Source: Clostridium manihotivorum (GTDB lineage Bacteria; Bacillota; Clostridia; Clostridiales; Clostridiaceae). Taken from it: 64,000 bases of DNA. Shown piece after piece: positions 37,613 to 46,925 of the stretch (positions within the stretch are counted from its first letter, which is position 1; the number at the start of each line of letters is the position of its first letter). The position numbers and the translations under genes were made by a program. The stretch is taken from contig NZ_CP025746.1 in assembly GCF_004015185.1 (NCBI RefSeq), positions 1,567,776 through 1,631,775 of the forward strand, given 5' to 3'. Under the pieces are notes generated by a model. That model was given only the letters and a program-made list of their open reading frames with translations. It had not been told where the DNA came from and ran no database searches.

Positions 37613-40123
37613 ATGGGGATACTTAACAAGGTTTTTGGATCTTATAGCGAAAGGGAAGTAAAGAGAATTATTCCTATCGTTGATAAAATAGAGACTTTTG
37701 ATAGTAAAATGCAGTCATTAACTGATGATCAATTAAGAGAGAAAACGGAAGAATTTAAAAACAGATATAAAAATGGTGAAAGTTTAGATAGCTTACTACC
37801 AGAAGCTTTTGCTGTAGTTAGAGAGGCTTCTTATAGACTACATGCTGAAAAGCATTATAGAGAACAGCTTATAGGTGGTATAGTTCTTCATCAAGGAAGA
37901 ATTTCTGAAATGAAAACTGGTGAAGGAAAAACACTATGTGCTACATTACCGGCTTATTTAAATGCTATCTCTGGAAAAGGTGTTCATATAGTTACTGTCA
38001 ACGATTATCTTGCAAGAAGAGATATGGAGTGGATGGGTGAGATATATCAGTTTCTAGGACTTACTACTGGAGTAATCTTACATGACCTTGATAATGAGCA
38101 AAGAAGAGCTGCATACGCTGCAGACATAACTTATGGAACTAATAATGAGTTTGGATTTGATTATCTAAGAGATAACATGGTTATATATAAAGAAGAAAAG
38201 GTTCAAAGAGAATTAAACTTTGCTATTGTGGACGAAGTAGACTCTATCTTGATAGATGAGGCTAGAACCCCTCTTATTATTTCAGGAGCTGGAGAAAAAT
38301 CAACTGATTTTTATAAGATAGCTGATTTCTTTGTAAAGAGATTATTTAAAGAAAAGCACTTTACAGTAGATGAAAAAGCCCATTCTGTAATGCTTACTGA
38401 AGAGGGTGTAAAGGAAGCAGAACTTGCTTTTGGAATAGAAAACTATGCAGATGCGGAGAATATGGAATTACAACATCATATTACACAGGCATTAAAGGCT
38501 AACTATCTGATGAAAATAGATAAGGACTACATGGTAAAGGATGGAGAAGTAATAATAGTTGATGAATTTACTGGTAGACTTATGGAGGGAAGAAGATATT
38601 CAGATGGTTTACATCAAGCCATAGAAGCTAAAGAGGGAGTTAAGGTTGAAAGAGAGTCAAAGACTTTAGCAACTATAACATTCCAAAATTACTTTAGAAT
38701 GTATAAGAAGCTTTCTGGTATGACTGGTACTGCTTTAACTGAAGAAAATGAATTCAGAGAAATATATGGTCTAGATGTTATAGTAATTCCTACACATAGA
38801 CCAATAATGAGAGCAGATAACCCAGATGTTGTATATAGGTCAGAAAAGGGTAAATTCAATGCAATTGCTGAGGAGATATTAGAAACAAATAAAAACGGTC
38901 AGCCAGTACTAGTTGGTACCACAAGTATAGAAAAGTCAGAAGCGCTTTCAGCTATTCTTAAGAAGAAAGGTGTAAAGCATCAAGTACTTAATGCTAAGTA
39001 TCATGAGCAAGAAGCTGAGATAGTAACTCATGCTGGTGAAAAGGGAATGGTAACAATAGCAACAAATATGGCTGGTAGAGGTACTGATATTAAACTTGGG
39101 GATGGAGTAGTTGAACTTGGCGGACTTAAGATAATAGGTACTGAAAGACATGAATCAAGAAGAATAGATAATCAGCTTAGAGGACGTTCAGGTCGTCAAG
39201 GAGATCCAGGTTCATCAAGATTCTATATTTCTCTAGAAGATGATCTGATGAGAATATTTGGATCAGAGAGATTGCAAGGTGTAGTTGAAAAGCTTGGATT
39301 ATCAGAAGATGATGCTATTGAAAGTAAGATGGTTTCTAAGTCTATAGAAAATGCTCAGAAGAAAGTAGAAGGTAATAACTTTGATGTTAGAAAAACTTTG
39401 CTTGGCTACGATGATGTAATGAATAAGCAAAGAGAAGTTATATATAAGCAAAGAGCTCAAGTTCTTGAAGGAGAAACTCTAAAGGAACAAGTTCAGCAAA
39501 TGATGGAAGAAGTTATTAATTCTGCAGTAGAAACACATATTTCAGGCGTTGAAGATACTTTTGATGATGAGTTAAAGCAATTAATAAGCTATCTTGAAGA
39601 TTTATTTGTACCTCAAGGTATGATAGAAGCTAAAGATTTAGAGAAGCTATCTAATGATGAAATAAAACAAAAGTTCATAGACTTGGCTAAGGATATCTAT
39701 AGGGAAAAAGAAGAACATTTCGGTGCAGAACAAATGAGAGAAGTTGAAAGAGTTATACTTCTTAGGGTTGTTGATACAAAGTGGATGGATCATATAGATA
39801 ATATGGATCATTTAAAACAAGGTATAGGCCTTAGAGCATATAAACAACAAGATCCAGTTCAAGCTTATCAGTTTGAAGGAAGCAACATGTTTGATGAGAT
39901 GATTGAAAATATAAAAGTAGATACAGTAAAACTTTTATTCCACGTTCAAATGGAACATACGCCTGAAAGGGAAAGAGTTGTTAAAGAAACAGCTACAAAC
40001 ATTGTAGATGATTCAGTAAAGAAACAACCAGTTAAGAAAGAAGCTAAAGTTGGCAGAAATGACTTATGTCCTTGTGGTAGTGGAAAGAAGTATAAAAACT
40101 GCTGTGGAAGAGAAGTAGTATAA
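37613..40123 (+). CDS. secA: Preprotein translocase ATPase SecA
   Basis: Drives secretory proteins through SecYEG. The 836-residue protein shows Walker A TGEGKT at 102-107 (MKTGEGKTL), the DEAD-type [20 protein letters not shown], the substrate-crosslinking and scaffold regions, [34 protein letters not shown], and a C-terminal zinc-binding tail [13 protein letters not shown]. The ATG follows GTGAGGATAATAAC. A repeat and terminator region follows before prfB. Confidence 0.98.
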   Translation: MGILNKVFGSYSEREVKRIIPIVDKIETFDSKMQSLTDDQLREKTEEFKNRYKNGESLDSLLPEAFAVVREASYRLHAEKHYREQLIGGIVLHQGRISEMKTGEGKTLCATLPAYLNAISGKGVHIVTVNDYLARRDMEWMGEIYQFLGLTTGVILHDLDNEQRRAAYAADITYGTNNEFGFDYLRDNMVIYKEEKVQRELNFAIVDEVDSILIDEARTPLIISGAGEKSTDFYKIADFFVKRLFKEKHFTVDEKAHSVMLTEEGVKEAELAFGIENYADAENMELQHHITQALKANYLMKIDKDYMVKDGEVIIVDEFTGRLMEGRRYSDGLHQAIEAKEGVKVERESKTLATITFQNYFRMYKKLSGMTGTALTEENEFREIYGLDVIVIPTHRPIMRADNPDVVYRSEKGKFNAIAEEILETNKNGQPVLVGTTSIEKSEALSAILKKKGVKHQVLNAKYHEQEAEIVTHAGEKGMVTIATNMAGRGTDIKLGDGVVELGGLKIIGTERHESRRIDNQLRGRSGRQGDPGSSRFYISLEDDLMRIFGSERLQGVVEKLGLSEDDAIESKMVSKSIENAQKKVEGNNFDVRKTLLGYDDVMNKQREVIYKQRAQVLEGETLKEQVQQMMEEVINSAVETHISGVEDTFDDELKQLISYLEDLFVPQGMIEAKDLEKLSNDEIKQKFIDLAKDIYREKEEHFGAEQMREVERVILLRVVDTKWMDHIDNMDHLKQGIGLRAYKQQDPVQAYQFEGSNMFDEMIENIKVDTVKLLFHVQMEHTPERERVVKETATNIVDDSVKKQPVKKEAKVGRNDLCPCGSGKKYKNCCGREVV

Positions 40124-40138
40124 AAATAAATTTATTTG

Positions 40139-40189
40139 ACTTGCAGATTTATAGTATGTGGATTTAGTAAGGCAGATACATAAAAAATC
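40139..40189 (+). repeat. Degenerate intergenic repeat, copy E
   Basis: ACTTGCAGATTTAT, TATGTGGATTTAG, AAGGCAGATACATAAAAAA; the same order as the other copies but more diverged. Confidence 0.5.
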
Positions 40190-40216
40190 ACTGAAGATCT
40201 CTTCAGTGATTTTTTT
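40183..40216 (+). terminator. Terminator downstream of secA
   Basis: AAAAATCACTGAAG pairs with CTTCAGTGATTTTT around a four-base loop, with seven T in total. Confidence 0.9.
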
Positions 40217-40300
40217 ACTGTCTGGGAAATTATGCTTTTGCCTGAACATGGGAATATCAAGGGTTTAGAAAGTTGTTTAGGGAAATAGTAAAATATATGT

Positions 40301-40350
40301 AGCATGCTAAAATTTCTTTGAAGATGTTTAGGAAAGGCAGATTTACAAAA
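40301..40350 (+). repeat. Degenerate intergenic repeat, copy D
   Basis: AGCATGCTAAAATTTCTTTG, ATGTTTAGG, AAAGGCAGATTTACAAAA. Confidence 0.55.
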
Positions 40351-40485
40351 ACTCACTGAACAAGGTTTTTCCGTGCCTGCGTTCAGATTGGTATTAGTCA
40401 GTGGCCTTAGCAAGTTTTATATTGTAAAATAACTGTATAGTGATATACTATACTTTAGCTTAATAAAAATAGGGGTGATTTGTAT

Positions 40486-41599
40486 ATGATGCTTGAATTG
40501 GAAAATCAGCTTTTAAAATTGAATGAATTTAAAAATATACTTAAGGAAATGGGGGCTTCACTTTGACATACCTAATCTGATAAAAAAGTCAAAGGAGCTA
40601 GAGTTTATAATGCAGGAAAAAGATTTTTGGGAAGACGTTAATAGAGCTCAAAGAATAACTCAAGAATCTAAAGTATTAAAGGATAAGATTGTTAGGTATG
40701 ACTCTTTAGTAAATAGAGTAGATGATATAGAAGTACTTTCAGAATTAATAGATGAAGATGATAAAGATACTGCAAATGAAATAATAGACGAGATAAAGAA
40801 ACTTGAAGGTGATATAGAAACTTTAAGAATTGAGATAATGCTTTCTGGTGAGTATGATAGAAATGACGCATTACTTACATTGCATACTGGTGTAGGTGGT
40901 ACTGATGCTAATGATTGGACTGAAATGCTTTTAAGAATGTATACAAGATGGTGTGAGAAAAAGGGGTATAAATTAGATACTATAGACTACTTAGCTGGAG
41001 ATGAAGCTGGAGTCAAGAGCGTAACTCTAAGGGTTAAGGGAGAATTTGCTTACGGATATCTAAAAACTGAAAAAGGAATTCATAGATTAGTTAGAATATC
41101 TCCCTTTAATGCCAATGGTAAGAGACAGACTTCTTTTGCATCTGTAGAAGTACTGCCAGAGCTTACTAAAGATCAAGACATTGATATAAACCCTGTGGAT
41201 TTAAGAATTGATACCTATAGATCTGGAGGAGCTGGTGGACAGCATGTTAATAAAACTGAGTCGGCAGTTAGAATAACTCATATACCTACAGGAATAGTTG
41301 TTCAGTGCCAAAATGAAAGAAGTCAACACTCCAATAAAGAAATTGCTATGAATATGCTTAAGTCTAAACTTATAGAGCTTAAAGAAAGAGCTCATAAAGA
41401 AAAAATTGAGGACCTTACTGGAGAATTGAAAGATATGGGCTGGGGAAGTCAAATAAGAAGTTATGTTTTTCACCCATACTCAATGGTAAAGGACCATAGG
41501 ACAGGTGCAGAAACTTCTAACGTAAATGGAGTTATGGATGGAGATATAGATATGTTTATAACCTCTGTACTAAGAGGTGAAAGTAAGAATTCAGATTAA
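40486..41599 (+). CDS. prfB: Peptide chain release factor 2 (programmed +1 frameshift)
   Basis: Recognises UGA and UAA. Translation starts at ATG 40486 (after AGGGGTGATT) and reads 26 codons to an in-frame TGA at 40564-40566. Ribosomes must slip +1 on CTT so that reading continues at GAC 40565 to the stop at 41599, giving about 370 residues. The tripeptide SPF in RISPFNANGKRQ confers UGA recognition, and the catalytic GGQ is in SGGAGGQHVNKTESAVR. The frameshift is an autoregulatory loop known for most bacterial prfB genes. Confidence 0.96.
40551..40567 (+). promoter_or_regulatory. prfB +1 frameshift site
   Basis: GGGGG (40551-40555) acts as the internal Shine-Dalgarno-like element upstream of CTT TGA C (40561-40567). 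Low RF2 slows termination at TGA and favours slippage into the long frame. Confidence 0.9.
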
Positions 41600-41621
41600 A
41601 TTGACACTGGGGTTCTACTTG

Positions 41622-41655
41622 AAAACGCTAATGAAAAAATTCATTAGCGTTTTTA
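41622..41655. terminator. Terminator after prfB, probably bidirectional
   Basis: AAAACGCTAATGAA/TTCATTAGCGTTTT stem with an A/T tract on both sides, between convergent prfB and the M28 peptidase gene. Confidence 0.9.
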
Positions 41656-41684
41656 TTCTTTATAAATTTATATTTTAGATAAGA

Positions 41685-43082
41685 CTATGAATAAGGATGA
41701 GTGTATGGATTAAAGGCATGTATGGGTGGAATTTCTTTTTTACTATCACTTTTATTTGGTATCAAAAGAATAATAAATAGAATTAGAGAAATACAGTAGC
41801 CTATTTTATAAAAATTCTTATTATATATAATTAATGAATAAGGGTTACTATAACAAAAATTAATTATTTGGTCCCAGGAAACTTTATAATCCCTTTTTAT
41901 AGAATAAGGATCTATAAATTGTGGATTATCATTAGGAGTATGGATTCTAGAGGTATCTGAATCACAAATTGTTATGCTATCAATACCAGAATCTGCAAAG
42001 CTAGCATGGTCAGAAGAGTCTTTTGACTCGATAGTAAAGGATATATTGTTATTTTTGCAGTATTGCTCTATTTCTTTTGTAGTAAAATTTCTATTAGGAT
42101 TTTCACCAGACATTATTGTAATCGGGATGCTTTTGTTTCCACCAATCATATCGAAGTTTATAGATTTGCCACTTTTTATAAGATTATAATTCTTATTAAC
42201 AAAGGCTTTAGAACCTTGCAAACCTAGCTCTTCTGCATTAAAGGCAACAAATATTATATTTCTATCCGGAGGAATCATCGATGAAAGTATATGGCATAGT
42301 TCAAGCATGAATGATGTGCCAGAGGCGTTATCCAAAGATCCCCTATATATATTTCCAGATAAATCTTCTCCCAAATGATCAAAGTGCGAAGAAATGATAA
42401 GTGGAGGTAGTTTGGGGTTAACCCCTTTTATAAAACCAACCACATTATGCAATTCTGTATCTTGTACTTTGTATGGAATGAAACAATCTATTGAATAGCC
42501 TTTCTTATTATAAGTTATCAGATCATCATATACTTTTGAAGTGATATAAATATACATATCTGATGAAGAAGTTGATATAAAGGAACTTCTAAAAGAAAAG
42601 TTATCGTTAGTAACTATAAATGTAAAAGTACTGTTATCTTTTGTTACCTCTAGCGCTGATGGATAGATTTTGAAATCGTCATTTCCAGCTATATTTAGAT
42701 GGTTTGTCCTATAATTGAGAAAAGTGTCCTTAAAGTCAACACCATAGGTATAACTTTCGATAAGATTATTTTTTTTATCATAGACTTTTATTGAAGGACT
42801 TCCGTCAATTCTTGTTGGAACAGGAGTAATAAATTGTTCGAAGTAAGTACCGTTTAGAGGTAAAAGCTTATAGCTAATAAATCTATTCTCTATATATTGC
42901 TCTGCTAATTTATTTCCAAGTGAACCTGACAATCTTCCTTCGAACGGATCAGAAGATAGATAATCAATGATTTTTAATACATTATTTACACTGAAAGTCT
43001 CCAGTTTGTTGCAATAAATTAAGGATATATTTGAAATTAATATTGAAATAGTCAAAAGTAATGATAGGATGGTTCGTATCAT
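41685..43082 (-). CDS. M28-family zinc aminopeptidase, membrane-anchored
   Basis: A 465-residue exported metallopeptidase. An N-terminal signal or anchor (about residues 3-24), a PA-like insert and the M28 catalytic domain are visible. The co-catalytic zinc ligands are in IISSHFDHLGE, GSLDNASGTSFMLE, VAFNAEELGLQGS, NFDMIGG and SSDHASFADSG. A second hydrophobic helix near residue 425-445 (IGYCISLILFIILLIP) suggests the domain sits outside the cell between two membrane segments. The peptide substrate is unknown. It starts at an ATG after AAGGAGGCTTAA on the minus strand. Confidence 0.88.
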   Translation of the reverse strand: MIRTILSLLLTISILISNISLIYCNKLETFSVNNVLKIIDYLSSDPFEGRLSGSLGNKLAEQYIENRFISYKLLPLNGTYFEQFITPVPTRIDGSPSIKVYDKKNNLIESYTYGVDFKDTFLNYRTNHLNIAGNDDFKIYPSALEVTKDNSTFTFIVTNDNFSFRSSFISTSSSDMYIYITSKVYDDLITYNKKGYSIDCFIPYKVQDTELHNVVGFIKGVNPKLPPLIISSHFDHLGEDLSGNIYRGSLDNASGTSFMLELCHILSSMIPPDRNIIFVAFNAEELGLQGSKAFVNKNYNLIKSGKSINFDMIGGNKSIPITIMSGENPNRNFTTKEIEQYCKNNNISFTIESKDSSDHASFADSGIDSITICDSDTSRIHTPNDNPQFIDPYSIKRDYKVSWDQIINFCYSNPYSLIIYNKNFYKIGYCISLILFIILLIPNKSDSKKEIPPIHAFNPYTHPYS

Positions 43083-43295
43083 TTAAGCCTCCTTAAAGTG
43101 GTATCAATTAATTCTATGAATTTAAAAAGAAGGATATTCAGTTTAAATATTGAAATAATATATTAAGGCGAAGAATGAACCGAAAAGTAAATAATAAAGA
43201 ACTTATAAAATTTAGATGGTATAATATTAAAAGTATAAAGAAGTTCTATTAATAAAACTATACGGTATTTGTCGGTAACATATTAGGAGGTAAAT

Positions 43296-45455
43296 ATGAA
43301 TAACATTAATGAAACTTTAGCACAGGAGCTTAGTATAAGAATCGAGCAGGTTGAGAATGTAATAAGGCTCCTTGATGAAGGTAATACAGTTCCTTTTATA
43401 TCTAGATATAGAAAGGAGCAAACTGGTGGGTTATCAGATGATATTCTTAGAAAATTTTTTGAAAGACTTAATTATCTGAGAAATCTTTTAGATAGAAAAA
43501 ATGATGTAATAAGGTTGATAGAAGAACAAGGGAAACTTAATGAAGAGCTTAAAAATCAGATAATGAATTCTAATACATTAACTGAAGTTGAGGATATATA
43601 TAGACCATATAAACCTAAAAAGAGAACAAGAGCTACTATAGCCATAGAGAAGGGTTTAAAGGACCTTGCAACTATAATATTAGCTGGTGATTTCAAAGGC
43701 AACATAATGGATGAATCAAGTAAGTATATTAGTGAGGAAAAGGGCGTTGGATCTGAAGAAGAGGCATTGCAAGGCGCTATGGATATAATAAGTGAAATTA
43801 TTTCAGATGATGCGGATTACAGAAAGTGGATAAGAAATCTGGTTCAAAAAGAAGGGATACTTGAAACTAAGGGAAATACAACAGAATCGTCACCTTATGA
43901 AATGTACTATGAATACAGAGAAGCTGTAAGAACGATACCATCTCATAGAATATTGGCTATTAATAGAGGAGAAAAGGAAAAGATTTTATCAGTTAAGATA
44001 TTAATTGATGAAGCTAAAATAATCAATTATCTGCTTGGAAGGACATTGAAGAATAATTCGAAGACAGATAGTTATATAGAAAATGCAGTAAAGGATAGCT
44101 TTAAGCGATTGATTTTCCCATCTATAGAAAGAGAAATAAGAAGTGATTTGACAGATATAGGTGAACAGGGCGCAATAGAAATATTCAAGGCTAACTTAAA
44201 AGCTTTATTAATGCAAGCACCTATAAAGAATAAGATTATAATGGGATATGATCCAGGGTTTAGAACTGGTTGTAAGATTGCTGTATTAGATGATACCGGT
44301 AAATTCTTAGATAAGGCTACAGTATATCCAACAGTTCCTAGAAATGATGTTGAGGGGACTATAAAGGTATTAAAGGGTCTTATATATAAATATAATGTTG
44401 AGGTTATTTCACTAGGTAATGGAACAGCTTCTAGAGAGTCAGAAGAAGTAATTGCAAAACTTATTGCTGAAGTTAAAAATGAAACTGGAAGGGAACTATA
44501 TTATGTTATAGTTTCAGAAGCAGGTGCATCTGTATACTCAGCCTCTGAGCTTGCAGCAAAAGAGTATCCTGATTTAGACGTTACTGTAAGGGGAGCAATT
44601 TCTATTGGTAGAAGACTTCAAGATCCTTTAGCTGAGTTAGTGAAGATAGATCCTAAAGCTATTGGAGTAGGACAATATCAACATGATGTTACTCAAAAGA
44701 AATTGGATGAATCTCTTACAGGTATTGTTGAGGACTGTGTTAATAATGTTGGAGTAGACTTAAATATTGCTACGCCATCATTACTGAGTTATATATCAGG
44801 TATAAATCCATCTATAGCTAATAATATTGTGGCTTTTAGAGAGGAAAATGGAAAATTCACAAATAGAAAGCAGCTTCTAAAGGTAAAGAGGTTAGGACAA
44901 AAGGCTTTTGAGCAGTGTGCTGGTTTTCTAAGAGTTATGGAGAGTGACGAATCTTTGGACAATACTTCAGTCCATCCAGAATCTTATGAAGTTGCAAGAA
45001 AGCTTATGACTAAATTAGGATATGACAAGAATGATTTGAAAAACGGTAATTTGAAAGATATAGACGAGAAAATAAAGGATTTCAATCTGATTGAGCTTTC
45101 TAAAGAATTATCTGTAGGAGTTCCTACGCTTCAAGATATAATAAAAGAGTTAAAGAAACCTGGCAGAGATCCAAGAGAAGAATTGCCTAAGCCTATATTT
45201 AAATCAGGAGTAATAGATATAAAGGATCTAAAACCTGGCATGATGCTTATGGGAACAGTTAGAAATGTATCTGACTTTGGCGCTTTTGTAGATATAGGTG
45301 TGCATCAAGATGGATTGGTTCATAAAAGTCAAATGGCAGATAGGTTTGTAAAACATCCTCTTGATATTGTTAAGGTAGGAGATGTTGTTGAAGTCAGAAT
45401 ACTAGAAGTAGATGAAAAGAGAAAGAGAATTTCTTTATCAATGAAAAAAGAGTAA
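43296..45455 (+). CDS. tex: Tex family transcription accessory protein
   Basis: Nucleic-acid-binding protein of 719 residues. It has the Tex N-terminal helical domain, a YqgF-like RNase H fold (MGYDPGFRTGCKIAVLD), a helix-hairpin-helix region (NIVAFREENGKFTNRKQLLKVKRLGQKAFEQCAGFLRV) and a C-terminal S1 domain (GMMLMGTVRNVSDFGAFVDIGVHQDGLVHKSQ). It may assist transcription elongation or ribosome function; its exact role is not settled. The ATG follows TTAGGAGGTAAAT. It diverges from the M28 gene. Confidence 0.95.
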   Translation: MNNINETLAQELSIRIEQVENVIRLLDEGNTVPFISRYRKEQTGGLSDDILRKFFERLNYLRNLLDRKNDVIRLIEEQGKLNEELKNQIMNSNTLTEVEDIYRPYKPKKRTRATIAIEKGLKDLATIILAGDFKGNIMDESSKYISEEKGVGSEEEALQGAMDIISEIISDDADYRKWIRNLVQKEGILETKGNTTESSPYEMYYEYREAVRTIPSHRILAINRGEKEKILSVKILIDEAKIINYLLGRTLKNNSKTDSYIENAVKDSFKRLIFPSIEREIRSDLTDIGEQGAIEIFKANLKALLMQAPIKNKIIMGYDPGFRTGCKIAVLDDTGKFLDKATVYPTVPRNDVEGTIKVLKGLIYKYNVEVISLGNGTASRESEEVIAKLIAEVKNETGRELYYVIVSEAGASVYSASELAAKEYPDLDVTVRGAISIGRRLQDPLAELVKIDPKAIGVGQYQHDVTQKKLDESLTGIVEDCVNNVGVDLNIATPSLLSYISGINPSIANNIVAFREENGKFTNRKQLLKVKRLGQKAFEQCAGFLRVMESDESLDNTSVHPESYEVARKLMTKLGYDKNDLKNGNLKDIDEKIKDFNLIELSKELSVGVPTLQDIIKELKKPGRDPREELPKPIFKSGVIDIKDLKPGMMLMGTVRNVSDFGAFVDIGVHQDGLVHKSQMADRFVKHPLDIVKVGDVVEVRILEVDEKRKRISLSMKKE

Positions 45456-45602
45456 TTTTATTAAGTGTATAATAAAAATTAAGTATTATATCAATAGATT
45501 TTTAAGTATACTACTTTAAATAAATAACTAAGTATAATTTTTTATAAAACATATTGTCAAAATTAAAACAAAGATATATAATGTATATATAAAAATTAAT
45601 AC

Positions 45603-45711
45603 TATCTTCAGGGCGGGGCGTAATTCCCCACCGGCGGTATAGCCCGCGAGCCGAGAGGCAAGATTCGGTTAAATTCCGAAGCCGACAGTAAAGTCTGGAT
45701 GAAAGAAGGTA
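45603..45711 (+). promoter_or_regulatory. FMN riboswitch (RFN element)
   Basis: P1 is TATCTTC (45603-45609) with GAAGGTA (45705-45711). Conserved RFN segments are visible: AGGGCGGGGCGTAATTCCCC, ACCGGCGGTA, AGCCCGCGAGCC, and GAAGCCGACAGTAAAGTCTGGATG. FMN binding should switch off the riboflavin transporter gene downstream. Confidence 0.96.
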
Positions 45712-45735
45712 AAAGCATTAAAATTGATCTGTTTA

Positions 45736-45767
45736 GCCCTGGTGAATTATTTTCATCGGGGTTTTTT
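45736..45767 (+). terminator. Riboswitch-controlled terminator before ribU
   Basis: CCCTGGTGAA pairs with TTCATCGGGG (two G-T pairs) and is followed by six T. Confidence 0.9.
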
Positions 45768-45790
45768 ATTCTTCTAAAAATTACAATATG

Positions 45791-45860
45791 CACTAACATC
45801 TGCTTACAAAATTATACTCTTTGTTAAAAAAGTATAAATGTATATGAGTAAGTATTAGTG
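45791..45860 (+). promoter_or_regulatory. Nested hairpin in the ribU leader
   Basis: Three nested stems after the FMN terminator: CACTAA with TTAGTG, CTTAC with GTAAG, TTATACT with AGTATAA. Function is unknown; it could stabilise or control the read-through mRNA. Confidence 0.35.
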
Positions 45861-45930
45861 TGTGACAGTAAGCTGCTTTGATCAATTTTAAGCTTGAGCC
45901 CCAGAGGATATAACTTTTGGGAGGGTTACT

Positions 45931-46509
45931 ATGCAACAATTGAAATTGAACAGTCAAATTAAAATCGCTCTTCTTGGAGCTATCGCATTTCTACTAATGT
46001 TTTTAGAATTTCCAATATTACCAGCAGCACCATTTTTGAAGATGGACCTTAGTGATTTGCCAGCTTTAATGGGCACATTTGCATTAGGACCAGTAGCTGG
46101 AGTTGCTATCGAACTAATAAAAAATATTCTACATGTACTTATAAAAGGCAGTGGTACTGCGCTAGCAGGTGAACTTGCTAACTTTACAATAGGTACAGTT
46201 TGGGTGGTTGTCACTGGACTTATTTATAAAGTAAACAAAACAACAAAAGGAGCTATTATCGGGCTTGTTTTAGGGACTTTAGCATTGACAGTAGCTGGTA
46301 TACTAGGAAACTACTATGTCTTTATGCCGCTATATAACCATGTAGCACCTATATTAGATAAAGCAAATATGAAATACCTTTTGACAATTATAACTCCATT
46401 CAACCTAATAAAAGGCTGTGGAGTATCCATTGTTACCTTAGTGTTATATAAAAGACTATCACCAATTCTTAATAAAGAGGTTGTAGTTAAAAATAAAAAG
46501 GTAGCATAA
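45931..46509 (+). CDS. ribU: Riboflavin ECF transporter S component RibU
   Basis: Substrate-binding membrane component that works with a shared energising ECF module encoded elsewhere. The 192-residue protein has about six hydrophobic helices and the family segments FLEFPILPAAPFLKMDLSDLPAL and GPVAGVAIELIKNILH. The FMN riboswitch upstream and the sequence both indicate riboflavin as substrate. The ATG follows TTGGGAGGGTTACT. A perfect terminator follows. Confidence 0.95.
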   Translation: MQQLKLNSQIKIALLGAIAFLLMFLEFPILPAAPFLKMDLSDLPALMGTFALGPVAGVAIELIKNILHVLIKGSGTALAGELANFTIGTVWVVVTGLIYKVNKTTKGAIIGLVLGTLALTVAGILGNYYVFMPLYNHVAPILDKANMKYLLTIITPFNLIKGCGVSIVTLVLYKRLSPILNKEVVVKNKKVA

Positions 46510-46548
46510 TATAAAAATTATATTCCTGAATATTAAAGTATAAGTTTT

Positions 46549-46581
46549 AAAAGGCTGATAGCAATTGCTATCAGCCTTTTT
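46549..46581 (+). terminator. Terminator after ribU
   Basis: AAAAGGCTGATAGCAATT and its mirror form a perfect palindromic stem centred on AATT, followed by T. Confidence 0.92.
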
Positions 46582-46925
46582 CACTATAAGCTAAGGTCTG
46601 GAACCTTTTGTTAGCTAAAAATAGCAATGTAAAGGCTTGGAAACAGCTTGTTAGAATATACAGTAAAAAATATATAATAGATATTTAAGGTTATATCAGT
46701 ACTTTTTCCCCCTTTTATTTAATATTCTTTTTAGAGAGAGCAGAAGTAAATAATGTAATATTGTGAGAAAACTAAAGAATAATAGAAATATTTAAGCTCT
46801 AAGAGCAATGATAATTAATTTTAATTAATAATGATTATTTACAAATAATAAAATAAAGCATATTATTAAATCAGACAGAAACAGTCGGGATTGAAAAGAT
46901 TGTTTTATAAGAGAGGTGTTTTACA
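46582..46925 (+). other. Intergenic region before korA
   Basis: About 340 AT-rich bases with no gene. A segment at 46641-46670 (AACAGCTTGTTAGAATATAC, then an A-run) recurs with few changes at 55119-55148. No promoter could be fixed. Confidence 0.45.

Larger units (their letters stand above)
40124..40485 (+). other. Gap between secA and prfB with two repeat copies
   Basis: Contains repeat copies E and D (40139-40189 and 40301-40350) around a terminator hairpin (40183-40216), then AT-rich sequence with the prfB promoter (TATACT elements near 40445-40455). Confidence 0.55.

Noticed and set aside
40523..40564. ATG at 40523 as the prfB start in the +1 frame
   Set aside because: It has no ribosome binding site and gives a nonsense N-terminus; the canonical frameshift from 40486 explains the gene.
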